Origin: Sympetrum striolatum
Taxonomy: Eukaryota > Arthropoda > Insecta > Odonata > Libellulidae
Assembly (NCBI GenBank): GCA_947579665.1
Contig: OX388347.1
Span: 26,466,562 to 26,530,561, forward strand
Direction of reading: 5' to 3'
Length of the DNA stretch: 64,000 bases
This document shows positions 50,740 through 62,268 of the stretch, in pieces. The notes under the pieces are model-generated. The model was given only the letters and a program-made list of their open reading frames with translations. It had not been told where the DNA came from and did no database searches. Position 1 is the first letter of the stretch. Each line of letters opens with the position of its first letter. Both the position numbers and the translations under genes were made by a program.

Positions 50740-51240
50740 ATTTGCTCCAGGATGCGCAATGCAACGAAAGAGTGCACTCAGATTAGGCAGCTGACAACAC
50801 AATAATTGCCTGCAGTCGCTCTCTCAACACAAGGAAATTATAGGGCACCAGTTTTCCCTCGCTTTGTCTATTTATAACTTTCTCTCGCTCTCATCTCTTT
50901 CAGAGCTTGTGAATGGAATTAAAATCACGAAATGCAGACGGGTAATTACGACACGAAAGACAAATTGCGCGTCGGCTTACAAATCCTTAATCTTTCCGCA
51001 AGTTTTGAAAGAGTAGGTACTCCGTGGAAACACATTAGAGGGAGAGGATTGGACTCCTGATATTTCGCAAGTGAAAATGAATGAATAATACCCCCGTCTC
51101 AATATTCACGTCGCTTCTCGGATGGCCATGTTCTTCCTCAATGTTTCTCTGGATAGGAATGTGATATCGGATGGAAATGGTAAAAGCTATATTCGTTAAT
51201 GTGAACCTAATTAAAGGTAAAAGGGTGGATATCGAAAACT
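50740..51240. other. GC-richer island 17
   Basis: A repeat-poor block with ACAATAATTG near 50800 and a homeodomain-type GGTAATTACGAC near 50941. No open frame of note. Confidence 0.3.
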
Positions 51241-51487
51241 TTCAGTGATAGAGCATTTATGGAAAAAATTCAGTTACTTAGGAAGTTACTTTCAGTTCAA
51301 AACTCTTAACTACTTATTTTCTGAAATGTCGATGTAATCTTATGGAAGCTTCCCCATAATTTTAAATGATATTGGATTTCTATGAGATGGATAATGAGAT
51401 GATAGCTCAAGCATGACTTAAATAAACAAGGGCATCAAATAAACAAACAAGGCATACTATATGTAATATAAAATATAATTTTAAGCA

Positions 51488-51680
51488 TACATATGCCACT
51501 CTTTTAGAGGTTTAAAATCTCCAATAGCCGTTTTTGCTGGAGTTCCTCTTCTCATTCCCTGGTATTCCGAGAAAACAAGAAAGGACACCGCACTTAAGAC
51601 AAAAAAAGGCTATTGAAGATTTTAAACCTTTAATTCCTTAACAGCCGTGTCCCAACTTTCCTTTCTTTACATATGCCACT
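51488..51680. mobile_element. Foldback repeat copy 1 with 13-bp target-site duplication
   Basis: The unit 51501-51667 is flanked by the exact 13-bp duplication TACATATGCCACT (51488-51500 and 51668-51680). Its arms AGAGGTTTAAAATCTCC / AATAGCC (from 51506) and GGCTATTGAAGATTTTAAAC (51609-51628) pair at about 22 of 24 positions. Outside the arms a one-sided tail, TTAATTCCTTAACAGCCGTG to TCCTTTCTTT, matches the copy at 56114-56284. Duplications of 12-13 bp are longer than those of most cut-and-paste elements and closer to target-primed retroposition, but the arms are foldback-like. I do not recognise the family. Confidence 0.75.
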
Positions 51681-52181
51681 TTGTGAAAAGACAACAGGTT
51701 AAATAAATATATAATATCAGATTATTAATTTGTAAGTGATATTTAAAATGTAATTTAGGACATTCTGAGATTTTCATTTCGGCAAACAAGATTGTCAAAA
51801 TTAATCACACTCCAGTTATTAACGAAGACTTTAAAATACCTTTGTAAAAAGAAAAGTAGATTGGTTTTCCGCAATTCATCGCGAGTATTTTGAACTAATT
51901 TCTTCTAGATCAATAAAATTGCAGAAAACCGTATTCTCATTTGACATCTTTTAACAGAAATTAGCGATAGAACTTGGGCTGTTATACGAAGTATGTATTT
52001 ACATACCAGGTTTCCGAAATCCATTAGTGTAACATTAATGCCTTTCATTGAATTAAGGAAATGCAGTAGCAAAAACAGATTCGGTGCAATTTCCTCAATC
52101 TCATTCAAAGCAGTATCGGTTTACAGGAAACTTCACTCGAAAATTAATGATCATTACTCATGCACCTACCTTTCCATACGT

Positions 52182-52543
52182 AAAAAATCTGATGTGGCCA
52201 GCACATGACTTTCTCCATAAGTAAGATGTAAATATTCATCTACGACAAAATTTTCGAACTCTATACAAGTCTAAACTTGGAAGATTAGTGATTTATTTAT
52301 ATCATATTATCTTTTACGTCACAAACATTATAAATAATGTTTTTCGGGACATGTCGATGAAAAACGATGAAATTGACCTTTCGCTCACAGCGCCCAGAGC
52401 ACCCACAAAGTACATAATCATCCTAAAATGGTCAAAACGTGTTCTAGGGACCCCAAAATATGTATTTCCGTTGAAATCTCGAAGTCGATTTTTTTCGTGA
52501 AAACAATACTTTCTCTATACTACGTATATGGAGAAAGTAAAAA
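52182..52543. repeat. ACTTTCTCC-family interspersed repeat, copy B
   Basis: This is a shorter relative of 41084-41810, starting AAAAAATCTGATGTGGCC and ending TATATGGAGAAAGTAAAA. Against copy A it differs by scattered substitutions and lacks about 360 bp between ATAATCA and AAAATGGT. The near-terminal inverted words ACTTTCTCCATA and TATGGAGAAAGT are kept. The frame at 52288-52500 lies inside it and is not a gene. Confidence 0.75.
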
Positions 52544-53533
52544 TATTTCCGTTTGATAGAGTTAAAAATAGCACGCGATCTCTAAATGCATCTCTCTCTC
52601 CTACGAGCATCGAAAGTTGAACACACCATGATTTCCTCCTTACCTCACTGCCACCAGCATTGACGGGACTTTCCCATCGCAGTTTCCTCCTATTCCACAA
52701 ACACTCTCCCTTAAGTCCCGCGCTTTTGGACATACGGGAGGAAAAGGTCCAGATAATTCATTTTAAATGCGGTCACGGCCAGCATTATTGCATGCATTAC
52801 CCAAGTGAAGGCTCAAGAGTACGCACACAGGGGATTTACCGAATCACGATAACTTTTCTTTTTTGGTGATTCGAAAATGTATGACGTTACACGACGCCCG
52901 TTTAACTCTTTTCTTGACAGAGGTAACAGTTTATGAGTACTCTTTCCCAAAATAATTTCGTTTCCTAACCATTCAGACAAAATGAGTTCTTCTGAAACGT
53001 TTCAAATTAATTTAATTCACCATCCATGCTTAAAAGTAATCATTACTTGATAGATATGAGGTATAAATGCTAAGAATTTATGAAAATATTAAATTCAATC
53101 GATTTTGAGAATTCATAAGACACCTTAACGAAAACTTGTTGTCATTCCCGTTTCTATTACAACAAAATTAATACATACGATTTAATCAGTAAAAATTCAT
53201 GGTGATGTTACTAGTTAATTTTTTTTATCAAGGATCGCACTCATATTCCAATTATTTCCTTCTAAATGTGAGCTACTTCATATACACGAATTACCTCCAA
53301 AATCTACTTGGCTCTTAATAGATGTGTTTGTAGCAACATTCGTGAAATGCAAAAGCTAATGAATCGCTATAAGAAAATGTACAATTCGATATTGGCATGA
53401 GACTGATAGGCATGTCTGGCTTTCAATGAATGCCAAGTTGTTTTCTTCCCAGCAAACCCCATGTGCGGTTTTGGTTTCCGATATCAAACCTCCGTTATGC
53501 TGTTCGCAGCTATTGTTTAGTAAGACTTCAGAG
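52544..53533. other. Mixed non-coding stretch
   Basis: A mildly GC-richer patch runs from 52560 to 52860; the rest is AT-rich. Nothing recognised. Confidence 0.3.
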
Positions 53534-53854
53534 ATATATTTATATACAGTCGATGATTGCCACTGGATTAAAATTTCATTTTTGATTAAGACCATCCAAC
53601 AAAATCTAGTGACTTGTTAAGAATTTTTAGCAGTACTTACTTAAAAGTGGGGTAATAAATCTGGGGAAATAAAAGAGACAGCTGGTATTGGGAACATTTT
53701 AATTACGTAAGCTTTTACTTTGGGTAAATTCAAATTTTCTTAACAATTAAAAGTTGTACATCTCTCAGAATACGGAATGAATTACTGTACAAATAGGCAG
53801 GTTGAAACACGCCGTGCGAGAAGCAGCTAACGGCAGCGCGGCGGAGGGTTCTTG

Positions 53855-54052
53855 GAAAATTCGAGTTATAGAGGTCGGGCTACCGAAAATTCGACTTATA
53901 AAGGTTTTTACGTCCAAAACGTCGTCAGGAAACAATTCGAGTTATGTACTGTTTTTTATTCGACTAATCGAGGTTTTCTCAAGGGCAGGACGTTTTATTC
54001 GAGTTATCGAAGTATTAGAGTTATCGAAATTTGAGTTATCGAGGTTCGACTG
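53855..54052. mobile_element. pogo/Tigger-type transposon end (Tc1/mariner superfamily)
   Basis: The right edge, read in reverse complement, is CAGTCGAACCTCGATAACTC, the typical terminal repeat of pogo/Tigger elements (CAGTNGAACCTCGATAA). A TA follows at 54053-54054, as expected for the TA target. About seven variants of TTCGAGTTATCGAGGTT line up inward from that end, an established feature of the subterminal parts of these elements. No matching left terminus extends beyond the short word CAGTCGA at 53547, so the element is truncated or a derivative. The 85-codon frame at 53802-54059 merely translates the repeated motif (IRVIEV-like units) and is not a protein gene. Confidence 0.8.
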
Positions 54053-54224
54053 TATATAAATATATAAAAAATTTCCTTTTCACGAACAGTTTACAAATGT
54101 TGAAAACGAGGAAATTATCAATCAAATATCAAAAAGAATATATTTTACGAGTAATAAAGATCATATTTGCGTAGGTTTCCGCGGCGTATAAGAAATTAAG
54201 TTTCCAGATGTGGGAAATAATTTA

Positions 54225-54450
54225 CATTGAGTAGTCACCAAAGACCTTCACCAGCGGTCATCGTTCAGAATCCTACTTTAGGCGCCCCCTGGTTCTTTGC
54301 GCCCCACAGTGGTTCGGGGGCGATACCGCCCGACCCCCCGGAGTACAGTAAGGCACGGGTTTGCTTACTAGCAGACGATATCCACTTAGGGCGGTGCCGC
54401 ACGGAGTTTCAATCCTTCAGCGATAGCGGCCAACTTTGCTCTTCAGTGAA
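54225..54450. other. Isolated GC-rich segment, possible repeat fragment
   Basis: This short, strongly GC-rich segment has sharp edges in AT-rich DNA and contains GGCGCCCCCTGGTTC and CCGCCCGACCCCCCGG. A 75-codon plus frame (54227-54454) is open but unrecognised. The abrupt composition change suggests an inserted repeat, with no second copy here to prove it. Confidence 0.3.
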
Positions 54451-55249
54451 ATAAATTATCGTTTGAGTTAAACATCATTTTAAAAATCAACTTTGGAAAA
54501 CTCAAAGTATTATATTTAAAACCACGATTAAAAATGTCAATAAAATCAAAATAATGTTATTTTCAATGGTATCATATAGCTTATAGGCAGGGGCTTAGGA
54601 AGAACAGGTTGCCCTATCTCCTCGGGTCAACACGGGCCTGTTGTCAAGAATGTATTTTGCACCGTTTCAATTTCTTCAACACTAAAACACAAACACTTCA
54701 ACACTACAGACATCTCATCTTTAGAATGTTGAGGATATAATCACCTTTGAATGTTTCAAGTGAACAAATTTTACTACGTTGACGCCATGGCAAAAAGGCA
54801 ATATGAATGCAGTAGAATAGTTTCGTTTTTAAGAATAAACAAATCATCACTTTTTACATTAAAGACGCGGTACAATTCATCAAGTACTCCTAAACATTAA
54901 TGCTGAAGCTTCAACTTGTTGCAAGATATTAAAATAAAGATAAAATAAGCAATATAAATAAGCGTAAATTACTTCAGATATTTCTAGATGAAAATAATGA
55001 AACTATTCTTCGTAACTTCTAAGAACTTTTCTGATCTTGATAATTTATTCTAACAAAAAATGTACCACTTTCGTCTTACTTGGAGTAGAACGGCCTAGTA
55101 CTTCAATCAATATAGAAATCGATATAGCTTCAGAATCCATTTTATGCTACTGCGATGTTGGGGCTGATGGATGTGTGAGGCGGAAAATAATGTTGAAGAA
55201 CCACCGGTTTTGATCTTGATATAGGAGCAAAACTTCCCATTTCCAGACG
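54451..55249. other. AT-rich non-coding stretch
   Basis: Nothing recognised. Confidence 0.35.
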
Positions 55250-55560
55250 AAACCCTCTTTCATTAACCGAGTAGATTATGCTTCATTCCACAAGAAGCGC
55301 AAGGTAATCACCGAACGAAACCGCCAAGGACGGAGATGTCGTCTGAGGGCGCCTCTCCGTCTGCTCCCACTCTCCCGTCTGCGGGTTTATGCAGCGGAGG
55401 AAGAATACGAAACCGGCCGCTGCGATATTTGCACCCTGCGAGGCGCCTTTTATAAATAGGTTGGCGCCACGGGAGAGTGTAAACACATCTTATGGGGAAG
55501 AGAGGGAAAGTGAGCACTCTGATTTTCTTTTCGATCCATAGTCTATACCTCATACCCTTC
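55250..55560. other. GC-richer island 18
   Basis: A CpG-rich block with two overlapping minus frames (55283-55486, 55308-55553) in different registers. CCTTTTATAAATAGG at 55445-55459 looks TATA-like on plus. No gene called. Confidence 0.3.
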
Positions 55561-56101
55561 GTTTTAAAGCGTTAGGGTTTTCCTTCAAAGGGGATGACTC
55601 AAGGTGAACAAAAAAGACGTCTGGAGATAAATGTACTCTTCTGTTTACGTAAGTAAATGCACGGAAATCCACAGATAATCAACTTTTCCGTTCGTAAGGG
55701 TCACTTTTAGATTAATGCTCCTGCAATTTATAGGAATTCAAAAGAATCAGGGAAAATATAGATCAATATTTGCCAGCTTTAATGGTCTAAAGTGCCACTT
55801 TTCATCTCCTGAAAGCATCCAAGTGCCTCTAAGGGACGAAATATGTGTTGTTTTCTATAATGTAAGTAATTTTTTATAAAATTTAGTTTGCTGTTGAATG
55901 GCAGAGAAATTTCAGAAGGATTTAATCGCAATAAAGATAATTATTTTAGAAACGCATTGTTGTAAATTGTAAAATAAAATGACAAATAAGTTGGAAAAAA
56001 AGATCTATATTACTTAATTGGCGAAAATAATTTAAGATGCTAGTTGAATTTAGAAACATAAATAATAAATAATCTGCTAATAACATTCCGTCTTCTGCAT
56101 G
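55561..56101. other. AT-rich non-coding stretch
   Basis: Nothing recognised. Confidence 0.35.
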
Positions 56102-56296
56102 ACCGAATATATTAGATGTTTCAAATCTCCAAAAGCCGTCTTTGTCGGCGTTCCTCCTGTTACTTCCCGGTAGAGGGAGAAAGCAAGAAAGGAATGCCGT
56201 AGAAGGAACGCCGACAAAGACGGCTTTTGGAGATTTGAAACCTCTAATTCATTAACAGCGGTATTCCAATACTTCTTTCTATGCACCAAATATATT
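56102..56296. mobile_element. Foldback repeat copy 2 with perfect 38-bp arms
   Basis: The arms 56118-56155 (GTTTCAAATCTCC to GGCGTTCCT) and 56204-56241 are exact reverse complements over 38 bp, with a 48-base loop. Loop and one-sided tail (CTCTAATTCATTAACAGC to CTTCTTTC) align with the copy at 51501-51667. Flanks ACCGAATATATT (56102-56113) and ACCAAATATATT (56285-56296) match at 11 of 12 positions, a likely target-site duplication. Arms identical to each other while the two copies differ clearly implies arm homogenisation or a recent origin of this palindrome. If transcribed it would form a long perfect hairpin. The minus frame at 56077-56289 lies across it and is not a gene. Confidence 0.85.
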
Positions 56297-56899
56297 GCTA
56301 AACATATGATACATCGGACTCATCCCCTGATTATACCCATCGGTGCATTCGAGACAGAGAGAGAGAGAGTGTTCGCAGCATTTTTCTTTTTCAAGAGAGA
56401 ATTTTATAGACAGTTTTATCGTAGTATATAGCCTATATTTCATTATGTAGGTAAAAACTATAATTAAAACTGAGTTTCGAGCATAAATGTTGCACACAAG
56501 TAATTCCTCATGACTTGATATGATAACTTATTCTTAGACAAGACAATGAGTATCATAGTTTATTTTGAATAAAAAAACTCAATTATTTATCTGAATTTAT
56601 TGACTGAATCGAGCTTCAATTCTTTTTCAATTTTTATCATTTCAAACATTCTAAAATTTGAATATGTTAATACTTATTCCCTAAAAGAACAATTCTAAAC
56701 AAGTTCAGAATTAAACTTTGTCCGAGTTGTATAGCATTCATTTCTGTGAATGCTAACCTAGGAAGCATTGAAGTAATTACTCTGCTTGCACGACTTTTGA
56801 AATGATGCCAGAGAAACAATGGAAGTGGTACAAAAAATACCTTTTCGATTAACCTTTTCTTTCCACCCGTTTCTAAATAAAATAATTTACGCTCTTCGA
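56297..56899. other. AT-rich non-coding stretch
   Basis: It contains a short (AG)n run at 56356-56369. Otherwise nothing recognised. Confidence 0.35.
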
Positions 56900-57330
56900 G
56901 ACTAAGGGTAACACTGGCGTACTTGCATCGTGTGAAATGCATGGTTAGCTGAAGTGCTGGGAAATTTTCTGTCGGTCACAAAAGGTTGTAAACGCTGCCC
57001 TAAGCGGTAAAGAGGCTTCTAGCAGAATAATTGCACGTCAACCGCTACTTTATCCTTTGGAGTGCCCCTATACTTCTCAAAGAGCGGGGCTCCATAAAGA
57101 TCGAAGGCATGTCGTAAGCACACGGACAATAGGTAAGGAGCACCTGGCTCTCTCACCCTGAAAAATGAGACGTATTACACAGAAACAATTTAAGACCGCA
57201 AGGCGCACTTAGGTAGCGCGGGAAAGAACAGACGGGATTTTCTCAAGGCTTTTTCCGCCGACGATAAAAGTTCTTTCATAAGAAAGGGTAAAACTCCTTT
57301 GTCATTGATAATTCATACATAGGTATGCTT
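56900..57330. other. GC-richer island 19
   Basis: CpG-containing and repeat-poor, with no open frame of note. Confidence 0.3.
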
Positions 57331-58199
57331 TCCGATCCACGACGATGCTCTTGAATTTCCAAGAATCGAAAGGTTAAGGCGATCAATGACAGATTCGATT
57401 TTTCAGGAAGTATATTACCGATAGCAAGCAGGCAAGTAGGACATTATTTCCGATGAAAATTTACGTCGTTTCTGCAAATATGGCATTTCTTCACTTCCAT
57501 CTAAGTACATAAAATCCACACATCTACTGAAGAATTTCTAAAATATGAGCCTGATATAGTAGATACCAAGATATCATTGCTTAGGGTGTTACAGAGGAGA
57601 AATTGGAAAATAACGATTATTTGTTCAAACCATCATTATCTACTATTATGTTTCAGTTGATATAAGTTTCTAAAATGGTCAAATAGAGAAGATGTGGATT
57701 TTCCAAGGGCGTTGGAAATTACACTCAATATGTACATTTCCATACGCTTACACAAACCAAAGGATACTAAAATAGAAAATTAAAGACTAAATATATTAAG
57801 ATTACTTGGATATTTAATCACTCAGTATCCTACAAGTACTACTTTTCAGGTCCGAAGATAAACTTGAGTAATTTTCACCTTAAAGAAGATATTTATCTTA
57901 AAGAATTTACCAGTTATAGAGATCTAATATTACTAAGATCTAATATTTCACGCTAGCGCGGGCAGAAATCACGGAAGATGGTAGGTATACACAAGCATAA
58001 TAACAGATTTCTCTAAATATGCTGTTCAAATAAACAGTCTGAATTGAAGTAAAAAATAAATATGGATGAGATGGATGTACGGGAGCCTTTTTCAGAAAAA
58101 TAGTCTAAAGCTTCATAATTTATAAAATGTAAATATAATTTCATGAAGTTTGAAATACTTATAAGCTAAGGATAAAAAATGACAAGGAACTATAAAAGA
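57331..58199. other. AT-rich non-coding stretch
   Basis: Nothing recognised. Confidence 0.35.
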
Positions 58200-58690
58200 A
58201 AATATTCACCGCGAGCTCATCTAACATTTACGGTTCTTTTGCTTTCCACCGCCAAATGCACGACATCCAACTGCAGAACCGTGCCTTTCCGTGAGCAATC
58301 AGCGCATCAAACTATATGACAAGCTGCATTGTTCCGTCACAGTTCTTCCGAGAGCAAACACCTTTCCCTCAGCCGAACAATAAATCACGAGACAGGATGT
58401 TAGCGATTTCACCGAATGCTCATTGTCTGCACAACAGAAAATTCCCGACGAATATGTGAGCGGCCGACTTCCGCAGAAACAGCGTCCGAATGTTGCGCCA
58501 CCACTGGAGGAATTAAAGACGCCTTCCAAGTTCGGAAGATGAAACCGCGGGAGTGGAAAAATGCCGTCACGAGAGTAATGTCCCACATCACACGTTAATA
58601 ACACGGGAGTTAAACGGAATGAGTTCGCTACTTTGATCAGCCGCGACCTTTCGCGTCACTTTTTACGTGACCTTCACTCGTCGCGAGATA
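58200..58690. other. GC-richer island 20
   Basis: A CpG-rich block with frames open on both strands over the same bases (58299-58604 and 58409-58591 minus, 58416-58598 plus). It contains a Sox-like AACAATAAA near 58376. Possible regulatory DNA; no gene called. Confidence 0.3.
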
Positions 58691-60101
58691 GGATACAGAG
58701 CATTCCCCAAAGTTCAAAAAACTTGATAGCCATAACATTCAAAGTATAAATGCCCAAAAGGACAATAATGAAATGAAAGAAATAACTTGTACAAAACGTT
58801 AAATCAACGAAGCAAAAAGTAATTAAATGATAATGAAACGGGTGCGGATAATAACTGTTGATAAACACCGCTAAATGATACATGAAGCACAAAACTTATA
58901 ATTTCACTCATGATAAAATTATCATTATATCTAAAATAAATTGGGCACTATACTCTCCTTAGAAAAAAGGTAAAACGATCTATCAAAACAGAAATACGAT
59001 TTTAATAAGAAAGAAATGTAATGCCCGATAAACATTGTTAGAGACCTATTTAGAGGCGGAATGATTCCCATTAAAATTTAAGGGATTAGTTTTAATTAGC
59101 ATCTCATGAAAAAGGAAATCACCGATTAGTAAATTATCAATGAGGTCTAAACATATTCTTCGAAGGAAAATTAAGATTTCTCCTTCACATAACCGTGTTT
59201 GATAGCCTTATTATAATAAGTGGTATTTATACGCAATATTCGATTGAACAGCAGTATACTTCTTTCAGAAACAACACAAAAATCTTCAGCGTATTAACAG
59301 CCTTTGTGATATTATTAAAATCAAGCTAAATATTGAAGATATTTGATGTTTAATAAATGTGTTCATTGAAAATTTCTATGCAGAATGATTTAAACCGTAC
59401 GGTTTTTATTCGTGATTCTGATCTTTTTATATGGAGATGTAAATTATTATTTTTAATAAAAAAACATCTTTTGATTGATCTTTTTTCCTCATACACAGGA
59501 AAAAATACACCAACCCACGTTATATGTATGCATAATTTGTTAAACAACGTAGAAAATTAAAAAAGAGTTTCAGTATCGAGTTGATTTTGTTATTTGTTAA
59601 CTATTTGCTTTTGTTATTATTGGTTAACTTTTTGCTGAGTGTGATAATTAAATAGCGCTCTCTAATTCGGAAAGTCATTTATAAACGCGATAATAACTAA
59701 AAGCAAAACAGAATCAAAGTAAACATAAACATGGAAGGTTGATGTATTGGTCCTGTGGGTAATATAAATAACATAAGGCAGATCTCTCTCTTTTCGTTTT
59801 TCACGCTCATCAATGTGTCAGATAGATTTCGTAAACATCCGTCACCTCAGATGCTAACTCCTCTCTGAATAAAAACACCAATGGCATTTCTCTTCACTCT
59901 TCAAACCTAAACGCATGTATGTACACAACATAAGAAACGAAAAGTCGGTTATCGCACACCCGACATGATAGATTCCTGCTATAAAAGCGTTGAAATCATT
60001 GGGGTCAATTGGGAAGGAGATTAAACAGCGATGCGAACGAAAAAGCGGAGGACAGTTCGTGCTTGCCTTCGCATTGTGTTCAGAGCACATGGCAAGAGGT
60101 T
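58691..60101. other. AT-rich non-coding stretch
   Basis: Nothing recognised. Loose repeats of TTTGTTATT/GTTAACT lie at 59586-59632. Confidence 0.35.
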
Positions 60102-60123
60102 TGAGACTCTCATGAGAGTCTCA
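60102..60123. repeat. Perfect 22-bp palindrome
   Basis: TGAGACTCTCA directly followed by its own reverse complement TGAGAGTCTCA, with no spacer. It could be a dimer-protein site or simply a cruciform-capable sequence. Confidence 0.9.
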
Positions 60124-62268
60124 TGGTGTCAAAGAATAATTAGCTCAAAACAAATGTCTGGAACCGCTTAAGGGAAAAGACAACGAGACATGACCTTGTG
60201 AGGCTCGAGAAAAATGTTGGAAGTTCATTTATCTCCGTGGATGTGTGTTTCTCACAAACGATAAATTCGTAGCGTCAGCCTTTGATGGTAGAACTTTAGA
60301 AATAACAGTAACGCTTACATTAAGCGACTGAACGCAACCTAAGAGATAGCATAAGTGTCTATCTTGACAACTTGAAAGTATGTGTAAGATATAGCAGAAT
60401 TTTCTGATAATCAATTCAGTTTATAACTTACAAGGCAATTTAATATTATTTATAGTTCATCATTTCATTTAGTAATGGTCCTCCGAGAGGCAGCGTCAAT
60501 TCGCGTTGAATAAAATCTTCTAATAACGTCATTGAATACTATTTTTTCTGTAATACATCAATAAAAAATCAGCGGACGATGAACAAATAATAATCCCTAA
60601 CAGCCAAACCCTATAAGATTGAATGTTGTAACAGAGTTTCGAATACGAACACCTGCAACTAACAACATTCGCAGAACAGAGATCGTGTGGAAAATGTTTT
60701 GTACAACAGTTTGAGACATCCAAAATTCACTGAAGTCTCCAAATATCTGATTCATGACTTACTCATGCGAATAAGATGAAAAAGAGGTTAAAGCTCAACA
60801 CGTCGATAGTTGAAATCCATCCTAAGATCATTGCATAGAGGGTTTTGATTGCTTGATAAGAAAAATGTCAAAATTTTATAATTTTAAAAGGCTTTTAGGG
60901 ACGCTATTTGCCATTTGAAATTTTGTAAATATAAAAAGGAGATGCAAATTGAAAGAGAAAAGAGCTCTAACTCGATGTCTAAATAACAAATTTAGGGTTC
61001 CACTAAGTTTGCAGAATTCGCACGCAACCATTTCCAGTTTATAATATGAATTTTACCTACGATCAAATATGCGCAAATTCTCGTAATGGAGAATTTTCCT
61101 TACACTCTCACTATACTTCACTCATCAATAATTTATCATAGCTGTAACTATAATATAAAAACTCTCAGGGACAATAAGACATGCAGTCATTCTTTTTGAT
61201 CGAATGAATCCATTCTAATGATAACATTCCATGAATACCTCAATCAGTATAATACCATGCATGGCAGAGGGTGCGTATACCGTCATTTCCCTATTACAAC
61301 ACGAGGTATCAAGAACGATTTCCCATTATTCTCGACAATAAATCTATTTCAAGGAAGTTGGACGAGCAGAAACGACTTCCAGAAACCCTATAGACTAAAC
61401 CCATCTCTGATCGCATCTTCTGCGTTGCGGAGGAGAAAAATTAATGAGGAAGGAGTAAAGAGTTAAGAAACAGCTTACCTCTTCCGCATCGGATGATCCT
61501 GCAGTCATTAACCACCGCAGAGCTAGGATAATGCGACTGCCACGTAACGGGAAAATCCAAGGAAGGATAAATATAAATCACTGATGGAAAACCCTTGCGA
61601 TGCGAAACTTTCAGTCGGCAAGCCACGCGTCTTAAAGTCGAATTCTAGCATGTCCAAATTCGTTGATCGTTTTGTTTACAACGGCAATCGATTAGGAGGT
61701 TAAAACGTAAGACCTTGGAAAGCATGCGCGTTATATAAATGAGAAGCTGATGGCAAATAGCAAAGGAGAAGTCCAGATAAACAAGAGTCCATTCACGGAT
61801 CTATTTTTAACAACACATCGATTCCGCGCATAATTCAGAAGCGTCTGGAATAGGCCTTTTTGGGACGAGTGTTAGTGATATTGATAAAAAATTGCTAAAA
61901 TGAAGAGTAATAGCTTTTCGTCGCGATAGTAAGAGTGAGAAATTGCCGACCTAAAGATGCTCTAGTAAGTTTATTGCTCCTTAAAGAAGCTGGACTCTCA
62001 AAAATGGATCATTATCAGTACTACTCCAATTCACTGAAAGCAGAAAATTTAGCATCCTTAGAAAGAAGCATTACATTTCGTTTGTTTTTCTTCTTCACTT
62101 TGGTTAAACATACTAAATACTGATATGACAATGGCTGCTCATAAAGTCTGATAAGGAGCTTCTTAATTGGCATTAAGTTGATATCCGTTTCTTAGAAATC
62201 TCGTGGTTAGGAGAAACGACGATCAAAATAATTTACAGCTTCTTAAGTGGTTTCCATAGCAAATAATA
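60124..62268. other. Mostly AT-rich stretch with a mild island at 61240-61760
   Basis: No gene recognised. 60945-60952 holds an exact octamer ATGCAAAT. The 61240-61760 part is GC-richer with small unrecognised frames (61218-61466 plus, 61441-61626 minus). Confidence 0.3.

Noticed and set aside
53786..53800. Third copy of the 100-345 repeat family, from a shared AGGCAGGTTGAAAC word
   Set aside because: Similarity stops after about 14 bases on both sides, so it is probably coincidental.
53802..54059. 85-codon frame with repeated IRVIEV-like units
   Set aside because: The repeats are the translated pogo-type subterminal motif, not a repeat protein.
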